In this document: in pieces, positions 23,441 through 36,440 of the stretch | How the letters are laid out: every line of letters begins with the position of its first letter | Position numbering within the stretch: position 1 is the stretch's first letter | DNA from: Edwardsiella piscicida | Lineage (GTDB): Bacteria; Pseudomonadota; Gammaproteobacteria; Enterobacterales; Enterobacteriaceae | Reading direction: 5' to 3' | Length of the DNA: 64,000 bases | Assembly: GCF_001896205.1 (NCBI RefSeq) | Contig: NZ_MPNU01000001.1 | Location: 49,044-113,043, forward strand | Translations under genes and position numbers: made by a program | The notes under the pieces: model-generated | Seen by the model: only the letters and a program-made list of their open reading frames with translations | Told to the model about the DNA's origin: nothing | Databases searched by the model: none

Positions 23441-24304
23441 ATGGCCGGCGCGAAAGAGATACGTAGCAAGATCGCCAGCGTGCAAAACACGCAAAAGATC
23501 ACAAAAGCGATGGAGATGGTCGCCGCCTCCAAAATGCGTAAAACGCAGGATCGCATGGCGGCCAGCCGTCCCTATGCAGAAACCATGCGCAAAGTGATTG
23601 GTCACCTTGCGCTGGGGAATCTGGAATACAAACACCCGTACCTGGAAGAGCGCGATATTAAACGCGTGGGGTATCTGGTGGTTTCTACCGACCGTGGTCT
23701 GTGCGGTGGCCTGAACATTAACCTGTTCAAGAAGCTGCTGACAGAGATGAAAGAGTGGAACCAGAAGGGCGTGGATATCGATCTCGCGCTGATCGGCTCC
23801 AAGGCAGTCTCTTTCTTTGGGTCCGTGGGCGGCAACGTTGTCGCTCAGGTCACCGGTATGGGGGATAACCCCTCCCTGTCCGAGCTGATCGGTCCGGTGA
23901 AGGTGATGCTGCAGGCCTATGATGAAGGCCGTCTGGATCGCCTGTATGTGGTGAGCAACAAGTTCATCAACACCATGTCCCAAGAACCACAGGTCCTTCA
24001 GCTGTTGCCGCTGCCCAAGGCAGATGACGCGGAGCTGAAACGGAAATCATGGGATTACCTGTATGAACCGGATCCGAAGGCGCTGCTGGATACCCTGCTG
24101 CGTCGCTATGTGGAATCGCAGGTTTATCAGGGCGTCGTGGAAAACCTGGCCAGTGAGCAGGCCGCGCGAATGGTTGCTATGAAGGCGGCAACCGACAACG
24201 GCGGCAACCTGATCAAAGAGCTGCAGTTGGTCTACAACAAGGCTCGTCAGGCCAGCATCACCCAGGAGCTCACCGAGATCGTCTCGGGCGCTGCTGCGGT
24301 TTAA
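23441..24304 (+). CDS. atpG: F0F1 ATP synthase subunit gamma
   Basis: Central rotor shaft (287 residues) made of N- and C-terminal coiled-coil helices: [20 protein letters not shown] at the start and the ATP synthase gamma signature [14 protein letters not shown] at the end. It connects the c-ring to the catalytic head. Confidence 0.97.
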   Translation: MAGAKEIRSKIASVQNTQKITKAMEMVAASKMRKTQDRMAASRPYAETMRKVIGHLALGNLEYKHPYLEERDIKRVGYLVVSTDRGLCGGLNINLFKKLLTEMKEWNQKGVDIDLALIGSKAVSFFGSVGGNVVAQVTGMGDNPSLSELIGPVKVMLQAYDEGRLDRLYVVSNKFINTMSQEPQVLQLLPLPKADDAELKRKSWDYLYEPDPKALLDTLLRRYVESQVYQGVVENLASEQAARMVAMKAATDNGGNLIKELQLVYNKARQASITQELTEIVSGAAAV

Positions 24305-24311
24305 GAGCTAG

Positions 24312-25721
<1,410 letters not shown>

Positions 25722-25740
25722 CGCCTGATAGGAGGGTGAT

Positions 25741-26160
25741 ATGGCTATGACTTTCCATCTGGATGTGGTCAGCGCGGAGCGTCAGATGTTCTCCGGGCTG
25801 GTGCAGAAAATCCAGGTGACGGGTAGTGAAGGTGAGCTGGGTATCTACCCGGGGCACGCTCCGCTGCTTACTGCCATTAAGCCTGGCATGGTGCGTATCG
25901 TTAAACAGCACGGAGAGGAGGAGTTTATCTACCTTTCCGGCGGCATCCTTGAGGTGCAGTCCAGCGCGGTTACCGTGCTGGCCGATACCGCTATCCGTGG
26001 TCAGGACCTCGACGAGGCGCGTGCGATGGAGTCGAAGCGTAAAGCAGAAGAACACATCCGCAGCTCGCACGGCGACGTTGACTATGCTCAGGCATCTGCA
26101 GAGCTGGCCAAGGCGATTGCCAAACTTCGCGTAATCGAATTGACCAAAAAAATGATGTAA
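25741..26160 (+). CDS. atpC: F0F1 ATP synthase subunit epsilon
   Basis: 139-residue rotor subunit and intrinsic inhibitor: an N-terminal beta sandwich ([19 protein letters not shown]) and two C-terminal helices that can extend into F1 to block ATP hydrolysis. Last gene of the atp operon, followed by a strong terminator. Confidence 0.97.
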   Translation: MAMTFHLDVVSAERQMFSGLVQKIQVTGSEGELGIYPGHAPLLTAIKPGMVRIVKQHGEEEFIYLSGGILEVQSSAVTVLADTAIRGQDLDEARAMESKRKAEEHIRSSHGDVDYAQASAELAKAIAKLRVIELTKKMM

Positions 26161-26176
26161 GCAGACGACGCTAAAA

Positions 26177-26206
26177 AACCTCTCCCCGGTGGAGAGGTTT
26201 TTTTTA
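26177..26206 (+). terminator. atp operon terminator
   Basis: Stem AACCTCTCC, loop CCGGT, GGAGAGGTT, then seven T. A classic rho-independent terminator about 17 bp after atpC. The following 230 bp to glmU shows no further gene. Confidence 0.93.
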
Positions 26207-26437
26207 TCGTTAAAAAAAGCCTTCTCCCTGGATATTCGCTGCGCAATTGTTGGGCTAATCGCGCGAAAAAGCGTATTGACGAAGAGAGTGTTTGCCCCCC
26301 TCCTGCCAAGTTATCTATCATCACCCTATCCCCGCAGTACATCTGGCCTGCGCGCGTTTTGAGTAGAGAAATATGTAGTAATCCCGCCGCTGAACGGGTT
26401 TACTTTACCCCATCAATTTGAATGGATCAGATTGCTT

Positions 26438-27808
26438 ATGTCGACATCTCCATTAAGCGTGGTCATCCTTGCCGCCGGTAAAGGAACCCGCATGTATTCC
26501 GATCTTCCTAAGGTGCTGCATCCGTTGGCAGGTAAGCCGATGGTGCAGCACGTTATTGACAGCGCGCTGACGCTGGGCGCCCGTCAGGTACATCTGGTAT
26601 ACGGCCACGGCGGCGATCTGCTGAAGTCGCATCTGTCTGGCCAGCCGCTGAACTGGGTGCTGCAGGCTCAGCAGTTGGGCACCGGTCATGCCATGCAGCA
26701 GGCGGCACCTGATTTTTCCGACGATGAAGATATCCTGATGCTGTACGGCGATGTGCCGCTGATTTCGGCCGCGACGCTGCAGCGCCTGATCGCGGCGAAG
26801 CCCCTGGGGGGAATCGGTCTACTGACGGTAAAGCTGGACGACCCGAGCGGCTATGGTCGCATTGTGCGTCATAACGATAGCGTGGTGGGGATCGTCGAAC
26901 ATAAGGACGCCAGCGAAGCGCAGCGTCGTATCAATGAGATCAATACCGGTATTCTGGTAGCCAACGGCGCGGATCTGAAGCGCTGGCTTGCCCGCCTGGA
27001 TAACAACAATGCTCAGGGCGAGTTTTATATTACCGATATTATCGCCATGGCTTATCAGGAAGGGCGGCAGATTGCGGCGGTACATCCTGAACGCCTGAGC
27101 GAGGTGGAGGGGGTTAACAACCGTCTGCAGCTTTCCGCCTTGGAGCGGGCCTATCAGCAGCAGCAGGCGCAGCGTTTGCTGCTGGCCGGCGTAATGCTAA
27201 CCGATCCGGCACGCTTCGATCTGCGCGGTGAGCTGGTGCACGGGCGCGATGTGGTGATCGATACCAACGTGATTATCGAAGGCGAGGTGACGCTGGGAGA
27301 CCGAGTGCATATCGGCAGCGGCTGTGTGCTGAAGGATTGCCAGATCGCCGATGATAGCGTGATTAGTCCCTATACGGTGATTGAGGGTGCCCGGTTAGCG
27401 CAGGCCTGTACCGTGGGGCCCTTTGCTCGTCTGCGCCCCGGCGCCTGCCTTGATGCGGAGGCGCACGTGGGTAACTTTGTCGAAATGAAGAAGGCACACT
27501 TGGGGCGCGGTTCTAAGGCGGGTCATCTGAGTTACCTGGGTGATGCGGAGATCGGCGCAGGGGTAAATATCGGCGCAGGGACCATTACCTGCAACTATGA
27601 TGGCGCCAATAAACACCAGACGGTGATCGGTGATGATGTCTTCGTCGGTTCAGACAGTCAGCTGGTGGCGCCGGTAACCGTTGGTCGCGGCGCGACGATC
27701 GCCGCCGGTACGACGGTCACCAAAAATGTGGGAGACGGAGAGCTGGTGCTCAGCCGGGTGAAACAGGTGCAGCTCAGCGGCTGGAAACGGCCGGTGAAGA
27801 AAAAATAA
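26438..27808 (+). CDS. glmU: bifunctional N-acetylglucosamine-1-P uridyltransferase / glucosamine-1-P acetyltransferase
   Basis: Last two steps to UDP-GlcNAc for peptidoglycan and LPS. The N-terminal pyrophosphorylase domain (to about residue 230) has the nucleotide motif [15 protein letters not shown]. The C-terminal left-handed beta-helix of hexapeptide repeats holds the acetyltransferase ([26 protein letters not shown]). 456 residues from the ATG at 26438. A TTG six bases upstream is also in frame. Confidence 0.97.
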   Translation: MSTSPLSVVILAAGKGTRMYSDLPKVLHPLAGKPMVQHVIDSALTLGARQVHLVYGHGGDLLKSHLSGQPLNWVLQAQQLGTGHAMQQAAPDFSDDEDILMLYGDVPLISAATLQRLIAAKPLGGIGLLTVKLDDPSGYGRIVRHNDSVVGIVEHKDASEAQRRINEINTGILVANGADLKRWLARLDNNNAQGEFYITDIIAMAYQEGRQIAAVHPERLSEVEGVNNRLQLSALERAYQQQQAQRLLLAGVMLTDPARFDLRGELVHGRDVVIDTNVIIEGEVTLGDRVHIGSGCVLKDCQIADDSVISPYTVIEGARLAQACTVGPFARLRPGACLDAEAHVGNFVEMKKAHLGRGSKAGHLSYLGDAEIGAGVNIGAGTITCNYDGANKHQTVIGDDVFVGSDSQLVAPVTVGRGATIAAGTTVTKNVGDGELVLSRVKQVQLSGWKRPVKKK

Positions 27809-27815
27809 TCGCGAA

Positions 27816-27845
27816 CGCTGCGGCCTAACGGCCGCAGCGGTTTTT
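27816..27845 (+). terminator. glmU terminator
   Basis: Ten-base-pair stem CGCTGCGGCC, loop TAAC, GGCCGCAGCG followed by GTTTTT. It lies between glmU and glmS, where E. coli also separates or processes the two transcripts. Confidence 0.85.
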
Positions 27846-28016
27846 CCCTGTGCCCCGACGCGGGACACAGGGAAAAACATAATAACGATCCCGCGAAAGG
27901 GATCCGCCCCACTCTCTACAAGGCTCGGGGCAGCGGCGCACAGCGCCGTTTATCAATCAGATCGATACGGGCATCGACAAACCGCTGCGGCGGTTTGGCT
28001 ATAGGAATAAAACCTT

Positions 28017-29846
28017 ATGTGTGGAATTGTTGGCGCGGTAGCGCAGCGAGATGTGGCAGAGATCCTGCTGGAAGGGTTACGTCGTCTGGAATACCGTGGC
28101 TATGACTCTGCGGGTCTGGCGGTCGTTGACGCTCAGGGGCATATGCAGCGTCTACGTCGTGTAGGCAAGGTCAAAGCATTAAGCGACGCAGTTGCTCAAT
28201 CGCCGATGGTCGGCGGCACCGGTATTGCCCACACCCGTTGGGCAACCCATGGCGAGCCGAACGAGCAGAATGCGCATCCCCATGTCTCCGGCCATATCAG
28301 CGTGGTGCACAACGGTATTATCGAAAACCACGAGACGCTGCGTGTGCAGCTGATCGCGCGCGGCTACCGCTTTACCTCCGAGACGGACACGGAGGTGATT
28401 GCGCACCTGGTTAACTGGGAACAGCGCCAGGGAGGCTCTCTGCTGGAGGTCGTTAAGCGGGTCATCCCACAGCTGCGCGGCGCGTACGGTACGGTGGTGA
28501 TGGACAGTCAGCACCCGGAGGCGCTGGTCTGCGCCCGTTCGGGTAGCCCGCTGGTGATTGGCCGAGGGATGGGGGAGAACTTTCTGGCCTCCGATCAGCT
28601 GGCGCTGCTGCCGGTTACCCGTCGCTTTATCTTCCTGGAAGAGGGGGATATCGCCGAGGTGACTCGCCATAGCGTGACCATCTTTGACGCCGCCGGCGCG
28701 CCGGTGGCGCGTGCCGAAGTTGAATCCAATGTGCAGTATGACGCCGGGGATAAGGGTGCTTATCGCCACTACATGCAGAAAGAGATTTACGAACAGCCGC
28801 AGGCGATCAAAAACACCCTTGAAGGGCGCTTTAGCCACGGTCAAATCGATCTGCAGGAGCTGGGAGAGGCCGGTGAGCGCCTGCTGTCGCAGGTTGAGCA
28901 TATCCAAATTATCGCCTGTGGAACGTCATACCACTCCGGTATGGTGGCCCGTTACTGGTTTGAAGCGTTGGCTGGCGTTCCCTGTGATGTCGAGATCGCT
29001 TCTGAATTCCGCTACCGTAAATCGGCCGTGCGTAAAAACAGCTTGATAATAACGCTATCTCAATCAGGTGAAACGGCCGATACGCTGGCGGCGCTGCGCC
29101 TGTCCAAAGAGATTGGCTACTTGGGATCGTTGGCGATTTGTAACGTAGCCAGCTCCTCGCTGGTGCGCGAATCCGATTTGTCGCTGATGACCCGCGCCGG
29201 CACGGAAATCGGCGTAGCGTCAACCAAGGCCTTTACTACACAGCTGACGGTATTGCTGATGCTGGTGGCGCGTATTGGTCGTCTACACGGTATGTCTGCG
29301 GAGGCGGAGCAGGAGATTGTCCATGCCCTGCAGGCGTTGCCGAACCGTATTGATCAGATGCTTTCGCTGGATCGTAGCATTGAAGCGCTGGCCGAAGATT
29401 TCCTGGATAAGCACCACGCGCTGTTCTTAGGGCGAGGCGATCAGTATCCGATCGCGATGGAAGGGGCGCTGAAGCTGAAGGAGATCTCCTATATTCATGC
29501 CGAGGCCTATGCCGCCGGTGAGCTGAAGCATGGTCCGCTGGCGCTGATCGACTCCGATATGCCGGTGGTGGTGGTGGCGCCGAATAACGAGCTGCTGGAG
29601 AAGCTAAAGTCCAATATTGAAGAGGTGCGTGCTCGCGGCGGTCTGCTGTACGTTTTTGCCGCCCAGAGCGCCGGGTTTAGCGAAAGTGAAGGGATGCGCA
29701 TTATCGCTCTGCCGCATGTGGAAGAGGTGATTGCACCGATTTTCTATACGGTGCCGCTGCAGCTGCTCTCCTATCATGTCGCCCTGATCAAGGGGACCGA
29801 CGTCGATCAGCCGCGTAACCTGGCTAAATCGGTTACCGTAGAATAA
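28017..29846 (+). CDS. glmS: glutamine-fructose-6-phosphate aminotransferase (isomerizing)
   Basis: Makes glucosamine 6-phosphate from fructose 6-phosphate and glutamine, the first step of amino-sugar synthesis. 609 residues. The N-terminal class II glutaminase domain has nucleophile Cys after Met1 (MCGIVGAV). Two SIS domains (about 285-600) include CGTSYHSG and the C-terminal [11 protein letters not shown]. No glmS ribozyme is present. Enteric glmS is instead controlled by GlmZ/GlmY small RNAs, which are not in this window. Confidence 0.97.
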   Translation: MCGIVGAVAQRDVAEILLEGLRRLEYRGYDSAGLAVVDAQGHMQRLRRVGKVKALSDAVAQSPMVGGTGIAHTRWATHGEPNEQNAHPHVSGHISVVHNGIIENHETLRVQLIARGYRFTSETDTEVIAHLVNWEQRQGGSLLEVVKRVIPQLRGAYGTVVMDSQHPEALVCARSGSPLVIGRGMGENFLASDQLALLPVTRRFIFLEEGDIAEVTRHSVTIFDAAGAPVARAEVESNVQYDAGDKGAYRHYMQKEIYEQPQAIKNTLEGRFSHGQIDLQELGEAGERLLSQVEHIQIIACGTSYHSGMVARYWFEALAGVPCDVEIASEFRYRKSAVRKNSLIITLSQSGETADTLAALRLSKEIGYLGSLAICNVASSSLVRESDLSLMTRAGTEIGVASTKAFTTQLTVLLMLVARIGRLHGMSAEAEQEIVHALQALPNRIDQMLSLDRSIEALAEDFLDKHHALFLGRGDQYPIAMEGALKLKEISYIHAEAYAAGELKHGPLALIDSDMPVVVVAPNNELLEKLKSNIEEVRARGGLLYVFAAQSAGFSESEGMRIIALPHVEEVIAPIFYTVPLQLLSYHVALIKGTDVDQPRNLAKSVTVE

Positions 29847-29872
29847 AGCGCGATCGTGAGTTATCAGGGGAT
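29800..29872 (+). other. Tn7-type attachment region (attTn7) at the glmS 3' end
   Basis: The last codons of glmS (CAGCCGCGTAACCTGGC, then AAATCGGTTAC) match the TnsD-binding sequence known from E. coli, where insertion occurs about 25 bp past the stop codon. No transposase or Tn7 ends were seen here, but an A+T-rich gene occupies the adjacent space. Confidence 0.55.
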
Positions 29873-29891
29873 GCTTAGGCATCCCCTTTTT
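29867..29891 (+). terminator. glmS terminator
   Basis: Stem GGGGATGC, loop TTAG, GCATCCCC followed by five T, 20 bp after the glmS stop. It could also serve the convergent glycosyltransferase gene from the other side, though the A-tract needed for that is poor. Confidence 0.9.
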
Positions 29892-29904
29892 ACAGATAGC
29901 GCTA

Positions 29905-30741
29905 TTAGCGGGAAAGGGTAGACGATAAATAGCGTAACCACCATAGCGGTTTCCACCAGCGTTTTTCCGTTGGCAGCGTCGTCGGAAATACGCTGTGGCG
30001 GTAGATAACTTTCCATTCAAAATTAAGAAAAATGCGGCTGTGGCCATATTCATCGCCATAAGTTTCGCACTCTTTTCGCTTTTGTAAGTCAACTGGCGTA
30101 TTGGCTGATAAATCGCGTGTCAGGCTATGATAGCTTTTTTCACGATCGAGCACTCTTTCATAGCAAATAATTTTCTTTGGCAGATATTTTTGTCGAGAAC
30201 CATGATATTTATGATATTTAACAAAACGGTAATCTTCTGCACCGTAGTTACCGGCAAACTCTTCGTCATAGCCAAAGTGGCGAAAGAAACGCGCGCGTGA
30301 CATAAAAAATAGATTGGAATGGCCTTTGTACAGTCCCCGCTCAGGGCTTCTCCTGTATATCTTATAGAAGTTACGTCCAGGATTTTTCGCGTTGATCAGG
30401 TACGCAAAGGTTTCGCTAGGCAGTTCATGATCCAAATCGGTCAGCAAGATTTTATCGGATTTTGCATAGGTAACACCCAGATTACGCGCGCCGGCCTGAT
30501 TCCATTTAATATCCTCGGTTATCTTTAACCAAGTAATATTTAAGTCAATGCTACCTACGTCGTAGGTTATCGGTGAGCCATCATCGACAATAATAAACTC
30601 CACGGCGCTACGGATAGACAACGGTAAACTTTCATACTTTCGTAGCAGTGAAAAGACAGATTCAATACTTTTCTGATTGCAATAAAAGTGTGTCACATAA
30701 GACAGTTTAATATGTTGTTTGTCATTGTCTTGGTGAATCAT
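29905..30741 (-). CDS. orphan GT2-like glycosyltransferase
   Basis: 278 residues with a GT-A fold pattern: nucleotide-binding FIIVDDGSP (about 49-57), metal-binding DLD at 102-104 (LLTDLDHELP), and a galactosyltransferase-type C-terminal motif GYDEEFAGNYGAED at 157-170. No membrane segment or signal peptide is evident, so probably cytosolic or peripheral. It would transfer a sugar from an activated nucleotide donor, but the acceptor is unknown (LPS core, O-antigen or capsule are possible). It stands alone between glmS and pstS, convergent to glmS, and is visibly more A+T-rich than its neighbours, which suggests horizontal acquisition next to attTn7. Confidence 0.8.
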   Translation of the reverse strand: MIHQDNDKQHIKLSYVTHFYCNQKSIESVFSLLRKYESLPLSIRSAVEFIIVDDGSPITYDVGSIDLNITWLKITEDIKWNQAGARNLGVTYAKSDKILLTDLDHELPSETFAYLINAKNPGRNFYKIYRRSPERGLYKGHSNLFFMSRARFFRHFGYDEEFAGNYGAEDYRFVKYHKYHGSRQKYLPKKIICYERVLDREKSYHSLTRDLSANTPVDLQKRKECETYGDEYGHSRIFLNFEWKVIYRHSVFPTTLPTEKRWWKPLWWLRYLSSTLSR

Positions 30742-30983
30742 TTAGCGGTTATCCTGTGAGCATAGCCATGAGATGAGCGGTTTGGTCCATTATCACATGG
30801 ATAGTGGTTAATATCATCAACGATAGTAATATGTGTTTGTTGTATCTCGCAAAATTTAATATATAGTCAGCCGCGATTTGTCTGAGGGTATCACGTTTTC
30901 TACTGGCCGTAGCGTAGACGACCGCCGCGCCGACGGCGGACCCCGCAGTCTGTCGCGCGGCGTGCGCCCTGGCCCCCCGCTGA
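30742..30983. other. glycosyltransferase-pstS intergenic region
   Basis: A+T-rich up to about 30880, then abruptly G+C-rich with a CCGCCG/CGGCGG hairpin at 30922-30939. The change in composition may mark the edge of the acquired segment. No gene is visible. Confidence 0.5.
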
Positions 30984-31035
30984 CTGTAATAAAACTGTCA
31001 TAACCCATACATTTTACTGTCATCAAACTGCCTTA
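30984..31035 (+). promoter_or_regulatory. two Pho boxes upstream of pstS
   Basis: CTGTAATAAAACTGTCATA (30984-31002) and CTGTCATCAAACTGCCTTA (31017-31035) match the PhoB consensus of two CTGTCAT-like direct repeats spaced by 4 bp. They are 33 bp apart, three helical turns. A possible -10, CATACT, is at 31051-31056. This predicts induction by phosphate starvation through PhoR/PhoB. Confidence 0.88.
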
Positions 31036-31105
31036 TTTTGCTACCTGCACCATACTTGATCCGATCGTTCATACGTTAGATGAATAACACTTCCCAGGAG
31101 GGAAT

Positions 31106-32146
31106 ATGAAACTGATGCGTACCGCTGTCGCCGGGATTGTCGCCGCGACCGTCTCCCTGAGCGCCATGCCTGCCTTTGCGGCGGAGAGCCTGACAGGTGC
31201 CGGTGCCACCTTCCCTGCGCCGGTTTACGCCAAGTGGGCAGACTCCTATCAGAAAGAGACCGGTAATAAAGTAAACTATCAAGGCATTGGCTCCTCCGGC
31301 GGTGTGAAGCAGATCATTGCTAACACCGTTGACTTCGGCGCCTCCGATGCGCCCCTGAGCGAAGAAAAGCTGGCGGCGGACGGCCTATTTCAGTTTCCGA
31401 CGGTTATCGGCGGCGTGGTGATGGCCGTTAACCTGCCGGGCATTACGTCGGGCGAGCTGACGTTGGACGGTGAAACGCTGGGTGATATCTACCTGGGTAA
31501 AATTAAGAAGTGGAACGACGCGGCAATCGCTAAGCTGAACCCGGGGGTTAAACTGCCGGATCAGGCGATTGCCGTGGTGCGCCGCGCCGATGGTTCTGGC
31601 ACCTCGTTTGTCTTTACCAGCTATCTGAACAAAGTCAACGCACAGTGGAAGAGTGACGTCGGCGCCGGCTCCACCGTTAACTGGCCGACGGGCCTGGGTG
31701 GAAAAGGTAACGATGGCGTTGCCGCCTTTGTACAGCGTCTGCCGGGCGCCATCGGCTACGTCGAGTATGCCTATGCCAAGCAGAATAAGCTGGCCTACAC
31801 CAAGCTGATCTCCTCCGAGGGGCAGGCGGTCAGTCCGACGGAGGTCAGCTTCAGCAATGCGGCAAAAGGCGCCGACTGGAGCGCATCTTTCGCTCAGGAT
31901 CTGACGAATCAGCCCGGCGATAACGTATGGCCGATCACCTCGACCACCTTCATTCTGGTTCATAAAGAATCCAGCAAGCCTAAGCAAACGGCAGAGGTGC
32001 TGAAGTTCTTCGATTGGGCCTACAGTAAAGGGGCTAAGCAGGCTAACGATCTGGACTATGCGACCCTGCCGGCGTCGGTGGTGGAGCATATTCGTACCGC
32101 CTGGAAAAGCAGCGTTAAGGACAGCGGCGGCAACGCGCTGTACTGA
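31106..32146 (+). CDS. pstS: phosphate ABC transporter periplasmic binding protein
   Basis: 346 residues with a Sec signal peptide (1-25, cleavage after MPAFA). The mature N-terminus [18 protein letters not shown] is the PstS family pattern. Phosphate-contact motifs include [17 protein letters not shown] and RADGSGTSF. First gene of the pst operon, directly behind the Pho boxes. Confidence 0.97.
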   Translation: MKLMRTAVAGIVAATVSLSAMPAFAAESLTGAGATFPAPVYAKWADSYQKETGNKVNYQGIGSSGGVKQIIANTVDFGASDAPLSEEKLAADGLFQFPTVIGGVVMAVNLPGITSGELTLDGETLGDIYLGKIKKWNDAAIAKLNPGVKLPDQAIAVVRRADGSGTSFVFTSYLNKVNAQWKSDVGAGSTVNWPTGLGGKGNDGVAAFVQRLPGAIGYVEYAYAKQNKLAYTKLISSEGQAVSPTEVSFSNAAKGADWSASFAQDLTNQPGDNVWPITSTTFILVHKESSKPKQTAEVLKFFDWAYSKGAKQANDLDYATLPASVVEHIRTAWKSSVKDSGGNALY

Positions 32147-32208
32147 TCGCTTTTTGGCACGCACCGCGCGGTGCGTGCCGTACCGTGACCGTTTAAGAAG
32201 AGATACGC

Positions 32209-33180
32209 ATGGCTGATTCGCCTTTGTCTAATAAACAGCCGATGATAAAAGCGCCGAGTAAGCTTGGTGACGTCATTTTTGGGATGCTGGTCAAACTGGC
32301 GGCCCTGATTACGCTATTGCTGCTGGGGGGGATCATCGTTTCGCTGATCGTCGCCGCGCTGCCCAGCATGGAGAAGTTTGGCTTTGCATTCCTGTGGAGC
32401 AAAGAGTGGGATGCGCCTGCGGAGCAGTTTGGCGCGCTGGTGCCTATCTACGGCACGCTGGTTACCTCCCTTATCGCGCTGATCATCGCCGTTCCGGTCA
32501 GCTTCGGTATTGCCCTGTTTCTGACGGAGCTGGCGCCGGGATGGCTACGTCGCCCGCTAGGGGTGGCGATTGAGCTGTTGGCGGCGATCCCCAGCATCGT
32601 TTACGGCATGTGGGGACTCTTTATCTTTGCCCCGCTGTTTGCTGAGTATTTTCAGATCCCGGTGGGCAACGTGCTCTCCGGTATTCCCATCGTAGGTACC
32701 CTGTTTTCCGGTCCGGCGTTCGGTATCGGCATCTTGGCGGCGGGGGTGATCCTGGCGATCATGATCATCCCCTATATTGCGGCGGTGATGCGCGATGTGT
32801 TTGAGCAGACGCCGGTCATGATGAAAGAGTCCGCCTATGGCATCGGCTGTACCACCTGGGAGGTTATCTGGCGTATCGTCCTGCCGTTCACTAAAAATGG
32901 GGTGATCGGGGGCGTCATGCTGGGGCTGGGACGCGCGCTGGGGGAGACCATGGCGGTCACCTTTGTTATCGGTAATACCTACCAGCTCGACAGCTTTTCA
33001 CTGTATATGCCGGGCAACAGTATTACCTCGGCGCTGGCCAATGAGTTTGCTGAGGCGGAGTCTGGACTGCATACCGCGGCGCTGATGGAGCTTGGACTGA
33101 TTCTGTTTGTGATCACCTTCATCGTGCTGGCGCTGTCCAAGCTGATGATTCTGCGTCTGGCGAAGAACGAGGGACGTTAA
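32209..33180 (+). CDS. pstC: phosphate ABC transporter permease PstC
   Basis: Inner-membrane permease (323 residues, about six membrane segments) of the PstSCAB high-affinity phosphate importer. The ABC-contact (EAA) loop [20 protein letters not shown] is visible at about residue 205. The pstA start codon follows one base after the stop. Confidence 0.96.
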   Translation: MADSPLSNKQPMIKAPSKLGDVIFGMLVKLAALITLLLLGGIIVSLIVAALPSMEKFGFAFLWSKEWDAPAEQFGALVPIYGTLVTSLIALIIAVPVSFGIALFLTELAPGWLRRPLGVAIELLAAIPSIVYGMWGLFIFAPLFAEYFQIPVGNVLSGIPIVGTLFSGPAFGIGILAAGVILAIMIIPYIAAVMRDVFEQTPVMMKESAYGIGCTTWEVIWRIVLPFTKNGVIGGVMLGLGRALGETMAVTFVIGNTYQLDSFSLYMPGNSITSALANEFAEAESGLHTAALMELGLILFVITFIVLALSKLMILRLAKNEGR

Positions 33181-33181
33181 T

Positions 33182-34069
33182 ATGGCAACGATGGACGTAC
33201 AAAATCCGCAGAAGCTGGCGGAATCCCGTCGCCGCATGCAGGCCTGGCGCCGCCAGAAAAATCGTATTGCGCTGTGCCTGTCGATGGGCACGATGGCCTT
33301 TGGCCTGTTTTGGCTGGTGTGGATCCTGCTATCCACCTTTACTCGTGGCCTGGACGGCATGTCGCTGGCGCTGTTTACCGAAATGACGCCGCCGCCGAAT
33401 ACCGAAGGCGGCGGTTTGGCAAACGCCATCGTTGGCTCGGGGCTGCTGATCCTGTGGGCGACGGTGATCGGTACGCCGCTGGGGATCATGGCGGGCATTT
33501 ATCTGGCGGAATACGGCCGCAACGGCTGGTTTGCCAACGTGACCCGTTTTATTAACGATATTCTGTTATCTGCGCCCTCTATCGTGGTCGGGCTGTTCGT
33601 ATACACCATTGTGGTGACCAAGATGCAGCACTTTTCCGGCTGGGCCGGGGTGATCGCGCTGGCGCTGCTGCAGGTGCCGATCGTTATCCGCACCACGGAG
33701 AATATGTTGAAGCTGGTGCCGGACAGCCTGCGTGAGGCGGCCTATGCGCTGGGGACGCCCAAGTGGAAGATGATTTCAGCGATTACCCTGAAAGCGTCCG
33801 TGTCGGGGATTATTACCGGGGTACTGCTGGCCATCGCCCGTATCGCCGGCGAGACGGCGCCCCTGCTGTTTACGTCGCTCTCCAACCAGTTCTGGAGCAC
33901 CGACATGATGCAGCCGCTGGCCAACCTGCCGGTCACCATCTTCAAGTTTGCCATGAGCCCGTTTGCGGAGTGGCAACAGTTGGCCTGGGCCGGCGTCCTG
34001 CTGATCACGCTGTGCGTTCTGCTGCTGAATATCGTCGCCCGCGTGATTTTTGCCAAGAAAAAACACTAA
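33182..34069 (+). CDS. pstA: phosphate ABC transporter permease PstA
   Basis: Second permease subunit (295 residues, six membrane segments) with the EAA loop [20 protein letters not shown] at about 184 and [12 protein letters not shown] after it. Translationally coupled to pstC. Confidence 0.96.
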   Translation: MATMDVQNPQKLAESRRRMQAWRRQKNRIALCLSMGTMAFGLFWLVWILLSTFTRGLDGMSLALFTEMTPPPNTEGGGLANAIVGSGLLILWATVIGTPLGIMAGIYLAEYGRNGWFANVTRFINDILLSAPSIVVGLFVYTIVVTKMQHFSGWAGVIALALLQVPIVIRTTENMLKLVPDSLREAAYALGTPKWKMISAITLKASVSGIITGVLLAIARIAGETAPLLFTSLSNQFWSTDMMQPLANLPVTIFKFAMSPFAEWQQLAWAGVLLITLCVLLLNIVARVIFAKKKH

Positions 34070-34894
<825 letters not shown>

Positions 34895-34913
34895 TGGTTT
34901 TTAGGAAGGGAAC

Positions 34914-35645
34914 ATGGATAATCTGAATTTAAACAAGCACACCTCCGGTCAGTTTAATGCCGAGCTTGAATATATCCGCACCCAGGTAATGAGCATGGGC
35001 GGGCTGGTAGAGCAGCAGCTGACGGATGCGATCACCGCCATGCATAACCAGGATGCCGATCTGGCGCGCCGGGTGGTCGAGGGGGATGCCAAGGTCAACA
35101 TGATGGAGATCGCCATCGATGAGGCCTGCGTTAAAATTATTGCCAAGCGTCAGCCTACCGCCAGCGATCTGCGCCTGGTGATGGCGATTATCAAAACGAT
35201 CTCCGAGCTGGAGCGCATTGGTGACGTCGCGGATAAAATCTGCCGCACCGCGCTGGAGAAGTTCTCCCAGCAGCATCAGCCGCTGCTGGTTAGCCTGGAG
35301 TCCTTGGGACAGCATACCGTGCAGATGCTGCACGATGTGCTGGATGCCTTTGCGCGCATGGATCTGAATGAAGCCATCCGGATTTATCGTGAAGATAAGA
35401 AGGTCGATCAGGAGTATGAAGGCATTGTGCGTCAGCTGATGACCTACATGATGGAGGACTCGCGTACCATTCCCAGCGTATTGACGGCGCTGTTCTGCGC
35501 CCGCTCTATCGAGCGCATCGGCGATCGCTGCCAGAATATCTGTGAGTTTATTTTCTACTACGTCAAAGGGCAGGATTTCCGCCATATCGGCGGGGACGAT
35601 CTGGAACAGCTGCTGACAGATCATCGCCGGGTGGACGAGGCATAA
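34914..35645 (+). CDS. phoU: phosphate signalling protein PhoU
   Basis: 243-residue helical protein made of two PhoU domains, each with an E-x-x-x-D metal-binding pattern ([13 protein letters not shown] and [13 protein letters not shown]). It is a negative regulator of the Pho regulon acting between PstB and PhoR. Last gene of pstSCAB-phoU. Confidence 0.97.
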   Translation: MDNLNLNKHTSGQFNAELEYIRTQVMSMGGLVEQQLTDAITAMHNQDADLARRVVEGDAKVNMMEIAIDEACVKIIAKRQPTASDLRLVMAIIKTISELERIGDVADKICRTALEKFSQQHQPLLVSLESLGQHTVQMLHDVLDAFARMDLNEAIRIYREDKKVDQEYEGIVRQLMTYMMEDSRTIPSVLTALFCARSIERIGDRCQNICEFIFYYVKGQDFRHIGGDDLEQLLTDHRRVDEA

Positions 35646-35677
35646 CGTCCTACGCCGCCGCACGTTAAACCGTATCG

Positions 35678-35704
35678 GGCCGCCTATCAGGGCGGCCTTG
35701 TTTT
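35678..35704 (+). terminator. phoU terminator
   Basis: Stem GGCCGCC, loop TATCAG, GGCGGCC followed by TTGTTTT. It ends the pst operon against the convergent yieH. Confidence 0.85.
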
Positions 35705-36374
35705 ATGCGTCGCGGGTCAGCTGCCAGCCGCGCTGGCGCCACAGCTGCGGGAGCTGGCGCAGATCGTCAAAGGCGGTGACCAGCGGATGGTCGATCGCCG
35801 GATTGTGGGGGTCGGCGCAAAAGTAAAATACCGGGATACCGGCCGCAATACCGGACTGTGCCCCGGCCGGCGAGTCGTCCACCAGGATGCACTCACCGAT
35901 ATCGACCCCCATATCGTGGGCCGCGTGGAGCAATAAATCCGGCTGGGGTTTCCAGCGCTGAATATCGTAGCCGCTGTACAGGCGATCGCCGAAGAAGGGC
36001 AGCATTCCGGTGGCGCCAAGGGAGCTTTGCATCTTACTGACCGGCCCATTGGAGGCGGTGCACATGGGGACGCAGACTTGGCTTAACAGCTCGCGGGCGT
36101 GGGGGATCGGCTGGAGCTCGCTGTCGAACAGGCGTGCCACCTCGGCGCGGTAGTGGGACTCCATCTCGGCGCGATCGGCCGTAAACGGATGACGCCGCTG
36201 TATCACGTCGATGATTTCGTACAGCCGCACTCCTTTGAATTCGCGATAGATGTCTTCCAGCGATAGCGTGATCCCATAGCGGGAGAACATACTGACATAG
36301 GCTTTACTGCAGATAATTTCGCTGTCTACCAGCGTTCCATCACAGTCGAAGAGAATACAGCGGATACTGCTCAT
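35703..36374 (-). CDS. yieH: HAD-superfamily phosphatase YieH (6-phosphogluconate phosphatase)
   Basis: 223-residue haloacid-dehalogenase phosphatase, beta-phosphoglucomutase-like group. Motif I is DCDGTLVDSE, motif II is the Ser/Thr in TASNGP, motif III/IV is the region RWKPQPD and VDDSPAG. The best E. coli match is YieH, which also neighbours phoU. The start at 36374 (MSSIRCILFD) is chosen over an in-frame ATG 48 bases upstream because it matches the homologue. Substrate assignment rests on family knowledge only. Confidence 0.9.
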   Translation of the reverse strand: MSSIRCILFDCDGTLVDSEIICSKAYVSMFSRYGITLSLEDIYREFKGVRLYEIIDVIQRRHPFTADRAEMESHYRAEVARLFDSELQPIPHARELLSQVCVPMCTASNGPVSKMQSSLGATGMLPFFGDRLYSGYDIQRWKPQPDLLLHAAHDMGVDIGECILVDDSPAGAQSGIAAGIPVFYFCADPHNPAIDHPLVTAFDDLRQLPQLWRQRGWQLTRDA

Positions 36375-36440
36375 GGGCGTCCTTTTTGGCCGGTCGGCGC
36401 GGAGAGGCCCGCGCCGTATCAACGTTATTTTCGTCCTAGT

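Noticed and set aside
26207-26437. NagC operator before glmU
   Set aside because: TAATCGCGCGAAAAA only partly resembles the consensus and lacks symmetry, so I did not annotate it.
27980-28016. glmS ribozyme or riboswitch upstream of glmS
   Set aside because: The 200 bp before glmS lacks the pseudoknotted ribozyme core, and enteric glmS is controlled by small RNAs instead.
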